A stretch of 64,000 nt of DNA, from positions 186,001 through 250,000 of the forward strand of contig JADJLQ010000002.1 of assembly GCA_016709995.1 (NCBI GenBank), in the 5' to 3' direction. The position numbers and the translations under genes were made by a program. The stretch is from Saprospiraceae bacterium (GTDB lineage Bacteria > Bacteroidota > Bacteroidia > Chitinophagales > Saprospiraceae). Shown here piece after piece: positions 29,944 to 40,240 of this stretch; position 1 is the first letter of the stretch, and each line of letters starts with the position of its first letter. The notes under the pieces were generated by a model. That model was not told the DNA's origin, did no database searches, and saw only the letters and a program-made list of their open reading frames with translations.

Positions 29944-31819
29944 ATGCTTATGATAAAGCGTTTATTCATATTAATCATACTCCCATTCATTCAGTGTTCA
30001 ACTCCTGAGGAGACCGAGGTATTAGTCATAGGTGGAAGCGCTAGCGGCATAGCAGCAGCGATAAGTTCTGCCAGACTACAAGTTTCGACGATCCTTATAG
30101 AACAAGGCCCCTGGCTAGGAGGCATGTTGACTGCCGCAGGAGTAAGTGCTACAGATGGCAACTACAAATTACCTTCCGGATTCTGGGGAGAGTTTAGAGA
30201 CAGCCTGGTCGCTCACTATGGATCGGAAGAAAAACTGCAGACAGGATGGGTGAGCAAAACGCTCTTCGAGCCTTCGGTGGGCAACGAGATTTTTCAGCAG
30301 TTGGCGAAAAAAGAAAAATCACTGTCTTTATATTTCCATACCAACTTGTTATCACTAGCTCCCACTCAAAACGGATGGACCGCAAAAGTCAGGACCGAAA
30401 AAGGAGAGAAGCAGATAAAAGCCAAAATAGTCATCGATGCTACAGAATTAGGCGATGTAGTGAAGCTGGCAGGGATAGAATATAGTGTCGGCATGGATCC
30501 TCAGGATAAGTATCATGAATCAATAGCTCCGGTAAAAGCAAATGAGGTGATTCAGGATATGACCTATGTATTGATATTGGAGGATTATGGCAAACCGGTT
30601 ATTATCGATCCACCAGCAGGATACGATGCTTCTGTATTCTATTGTTCCAGTCAGTCCTTATTGTGCACTGGGGCCAAAACGATGAAACGAACACTTTGGC
30701 CACCGGACAAACTGATCACCTACGGTGCACTTCCCAATAATAAATATATGATCAACTGGCCCATCAATGGAAATGATTACTACTCCAACACGGTCGACCT
30801 GACGGAAACAGAGCGTCAGGCACAATATGAGAAAGCCAAAATAAAATCGCTTCAATTTTTGTATTATCTCCAAACGGAATTAGGTTTTTCCAATTTGAGT
30901 TTGGCCGAAAATGAGTTTCCTACGGCTGACCATATGCCGCTAATACCGTACCACCGAGAATCAAGGAGAATTAAGGGATTGGTGACGCTCACGGTGAATG
31001 ATATTGCAAAGCCTTTTGAGCAAAAAGATCCTTTATATAGAACCGGTATCGCCGTGGGGGACTATCCTATCGATCATCATCATGCTGCCCACCCGGATGC
31101 CGATCAGCTGCCGGAGCTTCATTTTTTTTCCGGTACCCTCATATACTGTACCCCTGGGTGTATTATTGCCACAAAAAGTAAAAAACTTTATCGTAGCAGA
31201 AAAGTCTATCTCCGTATCGAATATTGTCAATGGTACTACTCGTCTTCAACCTGTGGTTTTACAAATAGGACAGGCGGCAGGGTCTTTGGCCGCTCTTGCC
31301 GTACAATCTAATACAACACCTGAACATATCAGTGTACGCACATTGCAAAGACTACTTTTAGAGCAGGGAGGTTATCTATTGCCTTATCTGGATGTACCTA
31401 AGACTCATCCACACTTCTCCGCTTACCAACGCATCGGTAGTACCGGTATCCTCAAAGGAGTCGGTATGAATGTAGGCTGGGAAAATCAAACCTGGTTTTA
31501 TCCGGATAGTTTATTACAAGCACAAGAGCTGGAAGTTGGACTCAAGCCTTATATTTCGTCGAATCACCTACCTATACCCAAATCATTAACCAATGACAAT
31601 ATGTTGCGCTGGATTAAAGAGTTGGTTCAAAACGAACATCCGTCCCGTCCGCTGCCAAGTTGGAGTCAGGATGAAAAAGCCCTCATCGAACACCTCAGCC
31701 TCAAAGATTTTGAAGGTCCCCGATCGATGACACGCGGTAGCTTTGCTGTACTGTTCGATGCATTGTTTGATCCTTTTGAAAGTAATAGGGTAGATATAAC
31801 AGGGCAGGTGATCAAATGA
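29944..31819 (+). CDS. FAD-dependent oxidoreductase (FAD_oxidored family), one frameshift
   Basis: Exported (leader ending FIQCST, possibly a lipoprotein) FAD enzyme of about 620 residues. The dinucleotide-binding site reads EVLVIGGSASGIAAAISSARL, with the second glycine of the usual GxGxxG replaced by Ser, followed by LIEQGPWLGGMLTAAGVS; IVIDATELGDV and the FAD-contact segment LQPVVLQIGQAAGSLAALA appear later. Eight T at 31122-31129 (seven expected) break the frame; the second half continues in another frame to 31819. Homologues in Bacteroidota are often labelled xanthan-lyase-like; the substrate is unknown. Confidence 0.85.
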
Positions 31820-31999
31820 TCTTTTTTATCCATAACAACCTGTTTTGTATTCTAACATCGTCACACTATATTTATCATAATTAATAGTCTGCAAAGTGCA
31901 TAAAACGTTGTCAGATAATTATAAAAACTAACCTTACCATGGATCTGAGGCATCTTTTATTTATTTAAATTCATTCAACCACGCACCTACAACACACCC

Positions 32000-33760
32000 A
32001 TGCCCCGCAACCCCTATATCAATCTACTGGCTACCGCCTGGCGATATGCCCGCGGAGAAAAAAAGGATTATGTGCGGGTATATTTTTCATTCATGCTCTC
32101 CAACCTCACCGATGCTTGTCACCCACTGCTGTATGGTTGGATGATCAACGGTGTACAACAGTATGGCATCGCAGTTTGGCGTTATGCATGGCAATATGGC
32201 CTGGCTTACCTGGGGCTTAAACTGCTGGAGTGGTTTTTTCACGGACCCGCGCGCGTACGGGAACGCAAGCTGGCATTTAATCTGTCCCGCAATTTTATGA
32301 TGGAGCTCTATGATCAGGCGCTGCATTTGCCCGTCAAATGGCATCAGGATCATCACAGTGGAGTCATCATCAGCCGTATCCGCAAAGCCTACGAAGCGCT
32401 CAAAGATTTTTTCCAAAATGGTTTTATGTATATCCATGCGCTGGCCAAATTTGTGATGTCTTTTGTTGCCATGATTTATTTTACGCCCTTGTTTGGAGGC
32501 ATAGGTTTGATCTTAGGCGCAGTGATTGTAGCCGTGATTTTTCGTTTTGACCGGCCACTGATTCAATACCTGCACGAGACCAATGAGCAGGAACACAAAG
32601 TCAGCGCCAACCTATTTGACAGCCTATCTAATATCAATACGGTCATCACCCTCCGGTTGGAACCCCAGATGAAAAAAAGTTTGTACGATGCCATTCAGCG
32701 GGTATGGCCTCCATATCGCAAAAACGTGACCATCAACGAATGGAAATGGTTTGTGGCAGACATGCTCGTCGCCGGTATCTATGTCATTACCATCACGGGT
32801 TATATTTATCAACAGTATGAGCCGGGCAAAGTATTTCTGATAGGAGGCCTGGTCACCCTGATCGCTTATGTCAATCAGTTTACCAGTGTATTTCACGACA
32901 TCGCCTGGCAATACAATCAAATCGTGCGCTACAATACGGATGTGCGGGCAGTCGAGGAGATTCAGCATGCCTTTCATCAATATCATCCTACTACGGCAGA
33001 CCAACACTTAGACCCGGATTGGCGGTCCATAGAGATCAAAAACCTGCAATATTCCCACCATGATCAATCGATCGGTACGAACCTGGCACACTCTCTGCAA
33101 GACATCCATATCCGACTTGATCGGGGCAAACGAATCGCATTTATTGGAGAAAGTGGCGGAGGAAAATCAACCCTTCTGGCGGTCCTGCGAGGGCTTTACC
33201 CGCCACTTCCGGGAGTAAATATGATCCAGGGAGCTCATCAACTTGCCAACCTGGAGGCTTTATATAACCTGGTGACCCTGTTCCCACAAGATCCGGAGAT
33301 ATTTGAGAATACGATTCGGTATAATATCACCTTAGGCTTGCCTTATGATGAAAGCGTAATCCGTCAAGCCTGTGAGACAGTAGCCTTTCAGGAAGTGATA
33401 GATCAATTACCAAAAGGACTCGATAGCAATATACAAGAGAAGGGCGTCAATCTATCCGGGGGGCAAAAACAACGATTGGCATTGGCCCGAGGTATTCTCG
33501 CTGCACAAACCAGCGATATCATATTGATGGATGAGCCTACCAGCAGTGTCGATCCCAAGACAGAACTCATCATCTACAAAAGGTTATTCCAATTATTCGA
33601 GAATAAGGTGATGGTCTCTGCACTCCATCGTTTGCATTTGTTAGAGTACTTTGATTATATCTATGTGATCGACAATGGTAGAATCGTAGAAGAAGGTACC
33701 TTAGTTGCACTAAAAAAAGAAAGTAAAAAGTTTAATGATCTCAGGAATCACCTGGAATAA
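32000..33760 (+). CDS. ABC transporter, fused permease/ATPase (type IV exporter)
   Basis: A 586-residue half-transporter. The first 320 residues hold about six membrane helices; the ATPase part follows with Walker A GESGGGKST, Q-loop LFPQDPEIFENT, signature LSGGQKQRLALARG, Walker B DIILMDEPTSSVD and switch His in VSALHRLHLLEYF. All catalytic elements are intact, so it should work as a homodimeric exporter of lipid or drug-like substrates. The downstream sulfatase starts 37 bases after the stop; whether they share a transcript is uncertain. Confidence 0.92.
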   Translation: MPRNPYINLLATAWRYARGEKKDYVRVYFSFMLSNLTDACHPLLYGWMINGVQQYGIAVWRYAWQYGLAYLGLKLLEWFFHGPARVRERKLAFNLSRNFMMELYDQALHLPVKWHQDHHSGVIISRIRKAYEALKDFFQNGFMYIHALAKFVMSFVAMIYFTPLFGGIGLILGAVIVAVIFRFDRPLIQYLHETNEQEHKVSANLFDSLSNINTVITLRLEPQMKKSLYDAIQRVWPPYRKNVTINEWKWFVADMLVAGIYVITITGYIYQQYEPGKVFLIGGLVTLIAYVNQFTSVFHDIAWQYNQIVRYNTDVRAVEEIQHAFHQYHPTTADQHLDPDWRSIEIKNLQYSHHDQSIGTNLAHSLQDIHIRLDRGKRIAFIGESGGGKSTLLAVLRGLYPPLPGVNMIQGAHQLANLEALYNLVTLFPQDPEIFENTIRYNITLGLPYDESVIRQACETVAFQEVIDQLPKGLDSNIQEKGVNLSGGQKQRLALARGILAAQTSDIILMDEPTSSVDPKTELIIYKRLFQLFENKVMVSALHRLHLLEYFDYIYVIDNGRIVEEGTLVALKKESKKFNDLRNHLE

Positions 33761-33797
33761 TATATTTGATAAAAGGTTTTATTAAGAGAAAAATTGA

Positions 33798-35270
33798 ATG
33801 CATCATAACAAAAGGAATCTTGGTCAAAGGATGATGGTGTTAATGACCGTCATGATTATTTGTGGAGCCTGCCGGAATAATGGGAAACAAGCATCAAAAA
33901 AAACTGAAACAGCAAAGCCCAATATCATTTATATCCTGGCTGATGACCTGGGTTATGGTGACTTGAGTTGTTACGGGCAAAAAAGATTTCTAACCCCCAA
34001 TATCGATCGTATGGCGAAGGAAGGCATGACCTTTTCTCAACATTATGCCGGCTGTCCCGTATGTGCGCCGTCACGGTCTTCATTAATGACGGGGCTACAT
34101 ACCGGACACACACCGATCCGGGGCAACAAAGAGTGGATGCCGGAAGGACAATGGCCCATGGCCGCCGCTTCGGTGACGATAGCAGAAATGCTCAAACAGG
34201 CAGACTATGTCACCGGTGGATTCGGAAAATGGGGGCTTGGCTATCCCGGCTCAGAAGGGGATGCCAATATGCAGGGATTTGATACTTTTTATGGTTACAA
34301 CTGTCAGAGACTGGCTCACAATTATTATCCTGGACATTTATGGGACAATCAGCAGCAAGTGATACTGGCGGGAAATCAAGGAGACCGATTTGAAACGTAC
34401 GCACCAGACCAGATCCATCAGCAGGCTTTACGATTTATTGAAGAGCATAAAGATCATCCATTCTTTTTATTTTATCCATCGACCATCCCGCATGCAGAAT
34501 TATTATTACAGGAAGAGAATATAAAAGCCTTCAGGGGAAAGTTGTTACCCGAAAAAAGTTTTAAAGGAGCAGAGCCAGGTGATGAAAATTTCAGACTTGG
34601 GGCATATGGGACTCAGGAGGAAAGCCATGCTGCTTTTGCTGCGATGGTTACTTTATTAGACAAGCAGGTCGGTGAAGTCCTCGATAAATTGAAAACACTT
34701 GGACTGGACCAAAACACGCTGGTGATCTTTTCTTCGGACAATGGCCCCCACCTGGAAGGCGGCGCCGACCCTGACTATTTTGACAGCAATGGCCGACTGA
34801 GAGGATATAAACGAGATGTATACGAAGGGGGTATCCGCGAACCCATGATAGCGCGATGGCCAGGCAAGATACAGCCAGCGTCTCAGACCGATTTGATCTC
34901 TGCGTTTTGGGATGTGATGCCTACGGTCGCAGACCTGGCTGGTGTCCAAGCTCCGGAGCAAATAGATGGTATCTCATTCCTGCCTACTTTACTTGGCCAG
35001 CGGAATCAGAAAAAACATAATTACCTGTATTGGGAGTTTCACGAGCAGGGAGGACGGCAAGCTATACGAAAAGAAGATTGGAAATTGGTCAGGTACAAAG
35101 TACTGGACACCGTCAATATCACCACCGAACTTTATAATCTCCGTACAGATCTTGAAGAAAAGAATAATGTAGCGGCAGCGCATCCTGAAGTGGTAAAAGA
35201 ACTGCTGGACCAATTAAAAATCATCAGGGAGCCCAATACCGACTTCCCGTTTATTGAAAAGTTGCATTGA
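33798..35270 (+). CDS. Arylsulfatase (sulfatase family S1)
   Basis: A 490-residue lipoprotein-type sulfatase (leader ending ICGACRN). It has the metal-binding opening NIIYILADDLGYGDLS, and the formylglycine signature CAPSRSSLMTGLHTG with Cys about 89 and Arg about 93. Later motifs are GGFGKWGLG, VIFSSDNGPHLEGG and YEGGIREPMIARWPG. Maturation by formylglycine-generating enzyme is required; that gene is not in the window. It would remove sulfate esters from polysaccharides, which suits a glycan-degrading bacterium. Confidence 0.93.
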   Translation: MHHNKRNLGQRMMVLMTVMIICGACRNNGKQASKKTETAKPNIIYILADDLGYGDLSCYGQKRFLTPNIDRMAKEGMTFSQHYAGCPVCAPSRSSLMTGLHTGHTPIRGNKEWMPEGQWPMAAASVTIAEMLKQADYVTGGFGKWGLGYPGSEGDANMQGFDTFYGYNCQRLAHNYYPGHLWDNQQQVILAGNQGDRFETYAPDQIHQQALRFIEEHKDHPFFLFYPSTIPHAELLLQEENIKAFRGKLLPEKSFKGAEPGDENFRLGAYGTQEESHAAFAAMVTLLDKQVGEVLDKLKTLGLDQNTLVIFSSDNGPHLEGGADPDYFDSNGRLRGYKRDVYEGGIREPMIARWPGKIQPASQTDLISAFWDVMPTVADLAGVQAPEQIDGISFLPTLLGQRNQKKHNYLYWEFHEQGGRQAIRKEDWKLVRYKVLDTVNITTELYNLRTDLEEKNNVAAAHPEVVKELLDQLKIIREPNTDFPFIEKLH

Positions 35271-35350
35271 CTTTTAGGGATCCTACAGTATGTGGTATTT
35301 ACAGAAATGTGCTAACTTGTTTCTTATTATAAACCAATAAAAAACTAAAC

Positions 35351-35767
35351 ATGAAAGAGATTTTTTTAATCGTCCATTTTATTGGGCTGGCCATGGGCCT
35401 GGGTACCAGCATCGCTATGATGTTTTTGGGTATTGCAGCTGCCAAAATGCCAGCAGAAGATGCCAAAAAATTTAGAACAGGCTCATCCGTATTGCTTCGA
35501 ATGGGGCAGATCGGATTGGTATTGCTGATATTGTCAGGGGGCTACCTGATGACACCTTATTGGAAGTCATTGGGCAATACACCTTTGCTGATGGCCAAGC
35601 TGGTATTGGTGCTGGTATTGGCTGCATTGATCATTACCATTAGTTCATACTCTAATAAAATTAAAGGCGGGGATGAGCGCTATGGTGATAAAGTAACAAC
35701 GTTGGGGAGATTTACTTTGATTACCGCGTTGGTGATCGTAGTGCTAGCAGTACTTATTTTTCATTGA
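35351..35767 (+). CDS. Four-helix membrane protein, unknown
   Basis: A 138-residue protein with four membrane helices (about residues 1-28, 50-68, 78-98, 113-136) and short loops. The start EIFLIVHFIGLAMGLGTSIAM resembles DUF2269-like proteins, with a His in the first helix that could bind heme, but no firm assignment is possible. Confidence 0.6.
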   Translation: MKEIFLIVHFIGLAMGLGTSIAMMFLGIAAAKMPAEDAKKFRTGSSVLLRMGQIGLVLLILSGGYLMTPYWKSLGNTPLLMAKLVLVLVLAALIITISSYSNKIKGGDERYGDKVTTLGRFTLITALVIVVLAVLIFH

Positions 35768-35977
35768 TAGAACCTCTTTCACATCAAGATGATACAAAGA
35801 GAGGCTACATACTTCCCGTTATAGGTCGAATAGTGTTCCAATAATTTTGGTTTAACTCCACGAGCTTATGTCCTTTAAGTCATTAATATATCCCCGATAG
35901 CTTATTTAATAGAATGGAAATTCCCTAATGAAGGATTCCCTAGCTCCTATCCGACAAAATGAATGCTGGACTCAAAT

Positions 35978-36559
35978 TCAACGCCCCTTCAGCCACCACC
36001 ATACCCCATGCACATTTGTCTGCCACTCCTTTACCATACCGACCAGTATCGTCTCCTCTATTAGCTCAAGCATGGTCACTAAAGCCGCTACATAAAATAA
36101 AACCATATTAGGTCGATCTAAAAAGAAAAAGGCCAGAAAAAACAAACCTTGTAACAGGGCTGCTGCTTTTGCGAGATAGGTATGAAAACTGGTAAACTTT
36201 CCATACCGGATAAAAGCATAGATCGCCTGAATAAGAAATAGGGCCAGCAAGATGATGAATATCACGATCTGCTGTTTGATAAATGCCGGCTGTGTAACCA
36301 GGAGGGCTATCATGGCTACCAGCACAGTGAGATCATCGCCGATAGAATCCAGCCGTGCTCCCAGCATACTAGTCACCTGATATTTTCGAGCCAGGTACCC
36401 ATCTATCAGATCAGTAAAAAAGCTCAATCCCAACAACCACTTGAATACATCCAATCGCCCATTTAAAATCAATATCAGCAAAAAAGGAGCTGAAAAAATT
36501 CTATATAGCGTGATACCGTTGATGAGGTACCAGCTTTTTTTATGGATTTCTCTGTTCAC
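35978..36559 (-). CDS. CDP-alcohol phosphatidyltransferase
   Basis: A 193-residue integral membrane enzyme with the family signature: DLIDGYLARKYQVTSMLG followed by ARLDSIGDD, i.e. D-x2-DG-x2-AR-x8-G-x3-D-x3-D. It therefore transfers a phosphatidyl or similar group from CDP-lipid to an alcohol, most probably glycerol phosphate or a related head group. It is smaller and more divergent than standard PgsA. It stands alone on the minus strand. Confidence 0.88.
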   Translation of the reverse strand: MNREIHKKSWYLINGITLYRIFSAPFLLILILNGRLDVFKWLLGLSFFTDLIDGYLARKYQVTSMLGARLDSIGDDLTVLVAMIALLVTQPAFIKQQIVIFIILLALFLIQAIYAFIRYGKFTSFHTYLAKAAALLQGLFFLAFFFLDRPNMVLFYVAALVTMLELIEETILVGMVKEWQTNVHGVWWWLKGR

Positions 36560-36713
36560 AGGCTTAGGTAGTTAGAAATTTACTCAAAAAAGACAAATTT
36601 GATTCATTAAGTTAAGGGCAGAATCTCAATCAACTGTGTGATCAAAAGAGTGCTTTTTGGTTAAAATAGTTGGCAAGCATTTAAGATGACTACGATCATG
36701 TTATATTCTCTAC

Positions 36714-36742
36714 TTTGCAGACAAATTTGGCCAGTTTGCAGA
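36714..36742 (+). promoter_or_regulatory. Putative LytTR operator upstream of the second kinase gene
   Basis: TTTGCAGA occurs at 36714-36721 and again at 36735-36742, an exact 8-bp direct repeat at 21-bp spacing, followed by ACATTTTC. It lies 67 bases before the kinase start at 36809. The spacing is that of LytTR dimers and suggests autoregulation. Confidence 0.55.
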
Positions 36743-36808
36743 ACATTTTCTTTTAAACCAAAGCAAGATAGGATTTTTACATCCTTTTAGGCAGGTATTT
36801 TTAAGCTC

Positions 36809-37876
36809 ATGAAAAAGTCGTTTGTTGTTTTATTACATCTTGGTTTCTGGTTGTGTTATTTCATACTAATAGTCATCATGTTAGGCATCTACTACAGAAG
36901 CATACTCAGTGTGAATAATCCTCAATATCGGGTTGCGAATGCGTTTAACAGTATTTTTTTATTTGCATTTATTCCTTCGTTTATTTCTTATTGGGCGTAT
37001 TATTTTTTTTTATTTCCCCGGTATCTTCAAAAGGGAAAAATTTTCCTTGCCATCATCCTGGGCATACTCATATCTGCAATAGCGGCTGTGATAGGTTATA
37101 TCCTGTTGAGGTATCTGATAGAATCGGGTCACGTGATGGATATGGATGAGGGTGGCATACATGGCAGATCAACCGCTCTAAGAACTATTGCTGTAATGAC
37201 TTTTATTGGTTCGATATGCGGTAGTGTCGCCTTGGTCATTAAGGGGTTTATCACCTGGTATAATGAGATCAAACTTAAGGAGATGTTGAAAGAAAAAAAC
37301 TTTGAAATGGAAATGGCCCTGGTAAAATCTCAACTTGACCCTCATCTTTTATTTAATACCATCAATAATATTGACGCCTTGATTTTAAAAGATGCCGTGA
37401 CGGCGTCAGATTATTTAAATAAATTATCTGATATCATGCGATTTATACTTTATGAAACGAAGGGGGATAAAATTCTATTATCTAAAGAAATTGAATACAT
37501 GGACAAATATATATCATTACAAAAAATAAGAACATCAAACGAAAACTATGTCGATTTCAAAGTAACCGGCAATCCTGGCTTCAAATCCATTGCCCCCATG
37601 GTATTTATCCCATTTATTGAAAATGCATTTAAGCATACGACCAATAAAAAAATAGAAAATGCAATTATAGTCAATCTCAACATAAAAGATGAAACGATAC
37701 AATTAATCTGTGAAAACAAGTTTGATCCCAAATCAATGGCTCCTCCATTGAATAGTGGCTTAGGCAATGAACTGATAAAAAAAAGACTCAACCTAATCTA
37801 TGGTGGTAGGCATACCTTAGAAGTACATAAAACGAATGAACAGTATAGCATCAATTTAACAATTCCCAATGGATAA
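36809..37876 (+). CDS. LytS-type sensor histidine kinase
   Basis: A 355-residue kinase with four predicted helices in the first 150 residues (about 5-30, 47-70, 75-100, 130-152), a short coiled coil (NEIKLKEMLKEKNFEMEMALVK-like) and the His_kinase domain: SQLDPHLLFNTINNIDALI with the phosphoacceptor His, APMVFIPFIENAFKHTTNKK and LGNELIKKRLNLIYGG. It lacks a large sensor domain. It overlaps the following regulator gene by eight bases (37869-37876), indicating translational coupling. Confidence 0.93.
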   Translation: MKKSFVVLLHLGFWLCYFILIVIMLGIYYRSILSVNNPQYRVANAFNSIFLFAFIPSFISYWAYYFFLFPRYLQKGKIFLAIILGILISAIAAVIGYILLRYLIESGHVMDMDEGGIHGRSTALRTIAVMTFIGSICGSVALVIKGFITWYNEIKLKEMLKEKNFEMEMALVKSQLDPHLLFNTINNIDALILKDAVTASDYLNKLSDIMRFILYETKGDKILLSKEIEYMDKYISLQKIRTSNENYVDFKVTGNPGFKSIAPMVFIPFIENAFKHTTNKKIENAIIVNLNIKDETIQLICENKFDPKSMAPPLNSGLGNELIKKRLNLIYGGRHTLEVHKTNEQYSINLTIPNG

Positions 37877-38564
37877 ATACACCTGTATCATTATTGAAGA
37901 TGAGCCCCTTGCGCTCGAAAAAACGAAGGACTTTGTACACAAGGTTCCTTTTTTACATTTAAGCGGAACCTTTGACAATGCACTGACCGGGCTTGCTTTT
38001 TTAAATAATAACAAAGTGGATTTACTTTTTCTGGATATCAATATGGATGAACTATCCGGTATAGAATTGCTGGAGAGCTCAAAAATAAATAGCCAGGTGA
38101 TCCTGACTACGGCCTACCAGGAATATGCCTTAAAGGGTTACGAACTACAGATAACTGACTATCTATTAAAACCGTTTACCTTTAATCGATTTTTACAAGC
38201 TGTAAATAAAGCGCAGGAACATATATCCCACCGGAACTCTGAAACACAGGCTGACTTTATTTTTGTCAAGACCGAAAACCGGCTCGAGAAAATCATGATT
38301 AGTGAAATCGTCTACATTGAAGGGATGAGAGACTACCGGAGAATTCATACACTAAATAAAAAGGTGATGACCTTACAGAATTTCAGTGATTTTGAAAAGC
38401 TCATCCCTTCCAGCCTGGTCTGCAGGGTGCACAAATCATATATGGTAGCACTGCACAAAATAGAATCTATAGAGCGAAGCAGAATAAAAATAGCTGATCA
38501 GTTAATCCCTATATCGGATACCTACAAAGAGGTTTTCTTTCATCTGATCAATAACAGATTATAA
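37869..38564 (+). CDS. LytTR response regulator
   Basis: A 231-residue regulator: receiver (IEDEPLALEKT, phosphoacceptor Asp about 56 in LLFLDINMD, LLKPFTFNRF) and LytTR domain (SEIVYIEGMRDYRRIHT, VCRVHKSYMVALHKIESIE). The matching repeat sites at 36714-36742 and 38577-38605 suggest it controls its own operon and the porin gene downstream. It is paralogous to the pair at 18-20 kb. Confidence 0.93.
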   Translation: MDKYTCIIIEDEPLALEKTKDFVHKVPFLHLSGTFDNALTGLAFLNNNKVDLLFLDINMDELSGIELLESSKINSQVILTTAYQEYALKGYELQITDYLLKPFTFNRFLQAVNKAQEHISHRNSETQADFIFVKTENRLEKIMISEIVYIEGMRDYRRIHTLNKKVMTLQNFSDFEKLIPSSLVCRVHKSYMVALHKIESIERSRIKIADQLIPISDTYKEVFFHLINNRL

Positions 38565-38576
38565 GTCTCGGGGTAG

Positions 38577-38605
38577 TTTGCAGATGAAAAGCCTCTACAT
38601 GCAGA
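38577..38605 (+). promoter_or_regulatory. Putative LytTR operator upstream of the outer-membrane protein gene
   Basis: TTTGCAGA (38577-38584) and CATGCAGA (38598-38605) share the TGCAGA core at 21-bp spacing and are followed by CATTTTCT, much like the site at 36714-36742 (ACATTTTC). It is about 50 bases before a TACTTTTG promoter element, a normal activator distance. Confidence 0.55.
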
Positions 38606-38655
38606 CATTTTCTACTCCTGTGCATATCAAAGTTTAAAGGCCCTTCTACTCCAGA

Positions 38656-38663
38656 TACTTTTG
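38656..38663 (+). promoter_or_regulatory. Bacteroidota -7 element of the outer-membrane protein gene
   Basis: TACTTTTG matches TAnnTTTG and lies 41 bases before the start at 38705. No clear TTTG -33 element is seen in front, which would fit dependence on the LytTR activator bound at 38577-38605. Confidence 0.45.
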
Positions 38664-38704
38664 TTCTGTTAATTCATTTAAAACAATTTAATAAAACAAA
38701 AGTT

Positions 38705-39370
38705 ATGAAAAAAATGGTACAAGCAGGTTTCGTATTGGGTATGATTTTCCTATACGTTACTACATCTGGTCAATCAATTGAATCAGGATCAGAAAGGGTA
38801 AAAAACAAAATCACACAAAAGACTACTTTAGACATATTGATTAATGGAGTAGGTACAAATCTCAATTATGGTAAATCTAATAGTGGATTGGCTGACTATA
38901 AGAAGCCTGCGCTGGGAATACAAGCCGGGTTGTCATTACAGGTTGGTTTTTCGTCTGATTTTTCAATAGTATCGGAGTTGTACTTTATGATGAGAGGAGG
39001 AAAATTAAAAGCCAACAATCCTTTAACAAATACGGAATCTACTCTCCGGTTTTATTCGGTAGAATTGCCGGTTTTGGCACGTTTTCATTTTGGCAAATTC
39101 CATCTAAATGCAGGCCCATCCCTGGCGTATAATTTTGATGGGACTCGCAAAATAGAAGACATGACTTCTGATCTTACATTTAAAAATTCGGTTGGTGGTT
39201 TTAAGCGCTTTGATGCGGGTATTCAAATGGGCGGAGGTTATTCGTTTCGTGTCAGTCAAAAAATAGTCACTGTTGATTTAAGGTATTGTTATGGCATGAC
39301 CAATATTTCTTATGATAAAGAAGTATATAACAGGAATATGCTCATAAGTCTTCATTTTTCTAAAGCTTGA
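38705..39370 (+). CDS. Outer-membrane beta-barrel protein (PorT-like)
   Basis: A 221-residue protein with signal peptide (to TTSGQS). Alternating amphipathic strands (GIQAGLSLQVGFSSDFSIV, FHFGKFHLNAGPSLAYNF, AGIQMGGGYSFRV, ITVDLRYCYGMTNIS) fit a small eight-strand barrel of the Bacteroidota outer_membrane_beta-barrel family. It lies just downstream of the second LytTR system and after its predicted binding site, so it is the best target candidate. Transported substrate, if any, is unknown. Confidence 0.82.
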   Translation: MKKMVQAGFVLGMIFLYVTTSGQSIESGSERVKNKITQKTTLDILINGVGTNLNYGKSNSGLADYKKPALGIQAGLSLQVGFSSDFSIVSELYFMMRGGKLKANNPLTNTESTLRFYSVELPVLARFHFGKFHLNAGPSLAYNFDGTRKIEDMTSDLTFKNSVGGFKRFDAGIQMGGGYSFRVSQKIVTVDLRYCYGMTNISYDKEVYNRNMLISLHFSKA

Positions 39371-39415
39371 TGATAGAGCATTCAGGTAAGTACAGTTTAA
39401 AATATATTTAGTCAA

Positions 39416-40147
39416 ATGAAAACAATCACTAATATGGCATGGATCACCACTACATCAGTACAACGATTCCCGATGAGCGCACAGCGAAAGACTTCACTGG
39501 CAGCAGGTGTACTTTATTTACTCACCTTTGTCTCTATACCGACCCTCTCACTCTACGGTCACGTAAAAGGTCCGAATTACATCCTCAGTGCCGGCCCAGA
39601 CACCTCCGTCATCATTGGCGGAGTGCTGGAGATCATTGTGGCACTCGCAGGCATTGCAACAGCTGTCGTATTATTTCCAGTGCTCAAGAAACAAGATGAA
39701 AGACTTGCCCTTGGCCTGGTCGCCGCCCGAATCCTGGAATCAGGCACCATCTTTGTCGGGGTTTCATTTTTGTTGTCGATCGTGACATTACGACAGTCTG
39801 GTGCAGGAACTGAAGCGTTAGGAGCCAGTCACGCATTAGCCATACTTTATGACCGGATCTTCTTGCTCGGACAAAGCTTCATGCCGGCCTTATGTGATCT
39901 ACTGCTAGGCTACCTGCTATATCAGTCGCGCCTGGTACCAAGAAGCCTATCCCTTATTGGTCTATTGGGAGGACCTTTACTCCTGCTTGGTTATATCGCA
40001 GTGCTTTTCGGTTTTATTGGACAACACGATCCCCTGGCAATGATATCAGCCATTCCAGTAGCGTTATTTGAGTTTTCACTGGGCATCTGGCTGGTTGTCA
40101 AAGGCTTTAATACAACTTTTCCAGATCCTGTAACTGTGCTCAGGTAG
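39416..40147 (+). CDS. DUF4386 family membrane protein
   Basis: A 243-residue protein with six to seven membrane helices. SAQRKTSLAAGVLYLLTFVSIPTL, AGPDTSVIIGGVLEIIVALAGIATAVVLFPVL and ARILESGTIFVG match the DUF4386 family. The true start may be ATG 39473 (MSAQRKTSLAAG), since homologues usually begin at this point. Function is unknown. Local GC is higher than that of the preceding genes. Confidence 0.82.
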   Translation: MKTITNMAWITTTSVQRFPMSAQRKTSLAAGVLYLLTFVSIPTLSLYGHVKGPNYILSAGPDTSVIIGGVLEIIVALAGIATAVVLFPVLKKQDERLALGLVAARILESGTIFVGVSFLLSIVTLRQSGAGTEALGASHALAILYDRIFLLGQSFMPALCDLLLGYLLYQSRLVPRSLSLIGLLGGPLLLLGYIAVLFGFIGQHDPLAMISAIPVALFEFSLGIWLVVKGFNTTFPDPVTVLR

Positions 40148-40240
40148 ATTACGAAAGGAAATACGAGTAGAAGTTGAGGATCAACCGTTTTGGAGAAGTC
40201 ATAAATTGCCACTACAAAGTAGAAAAGATCATATCAATCT

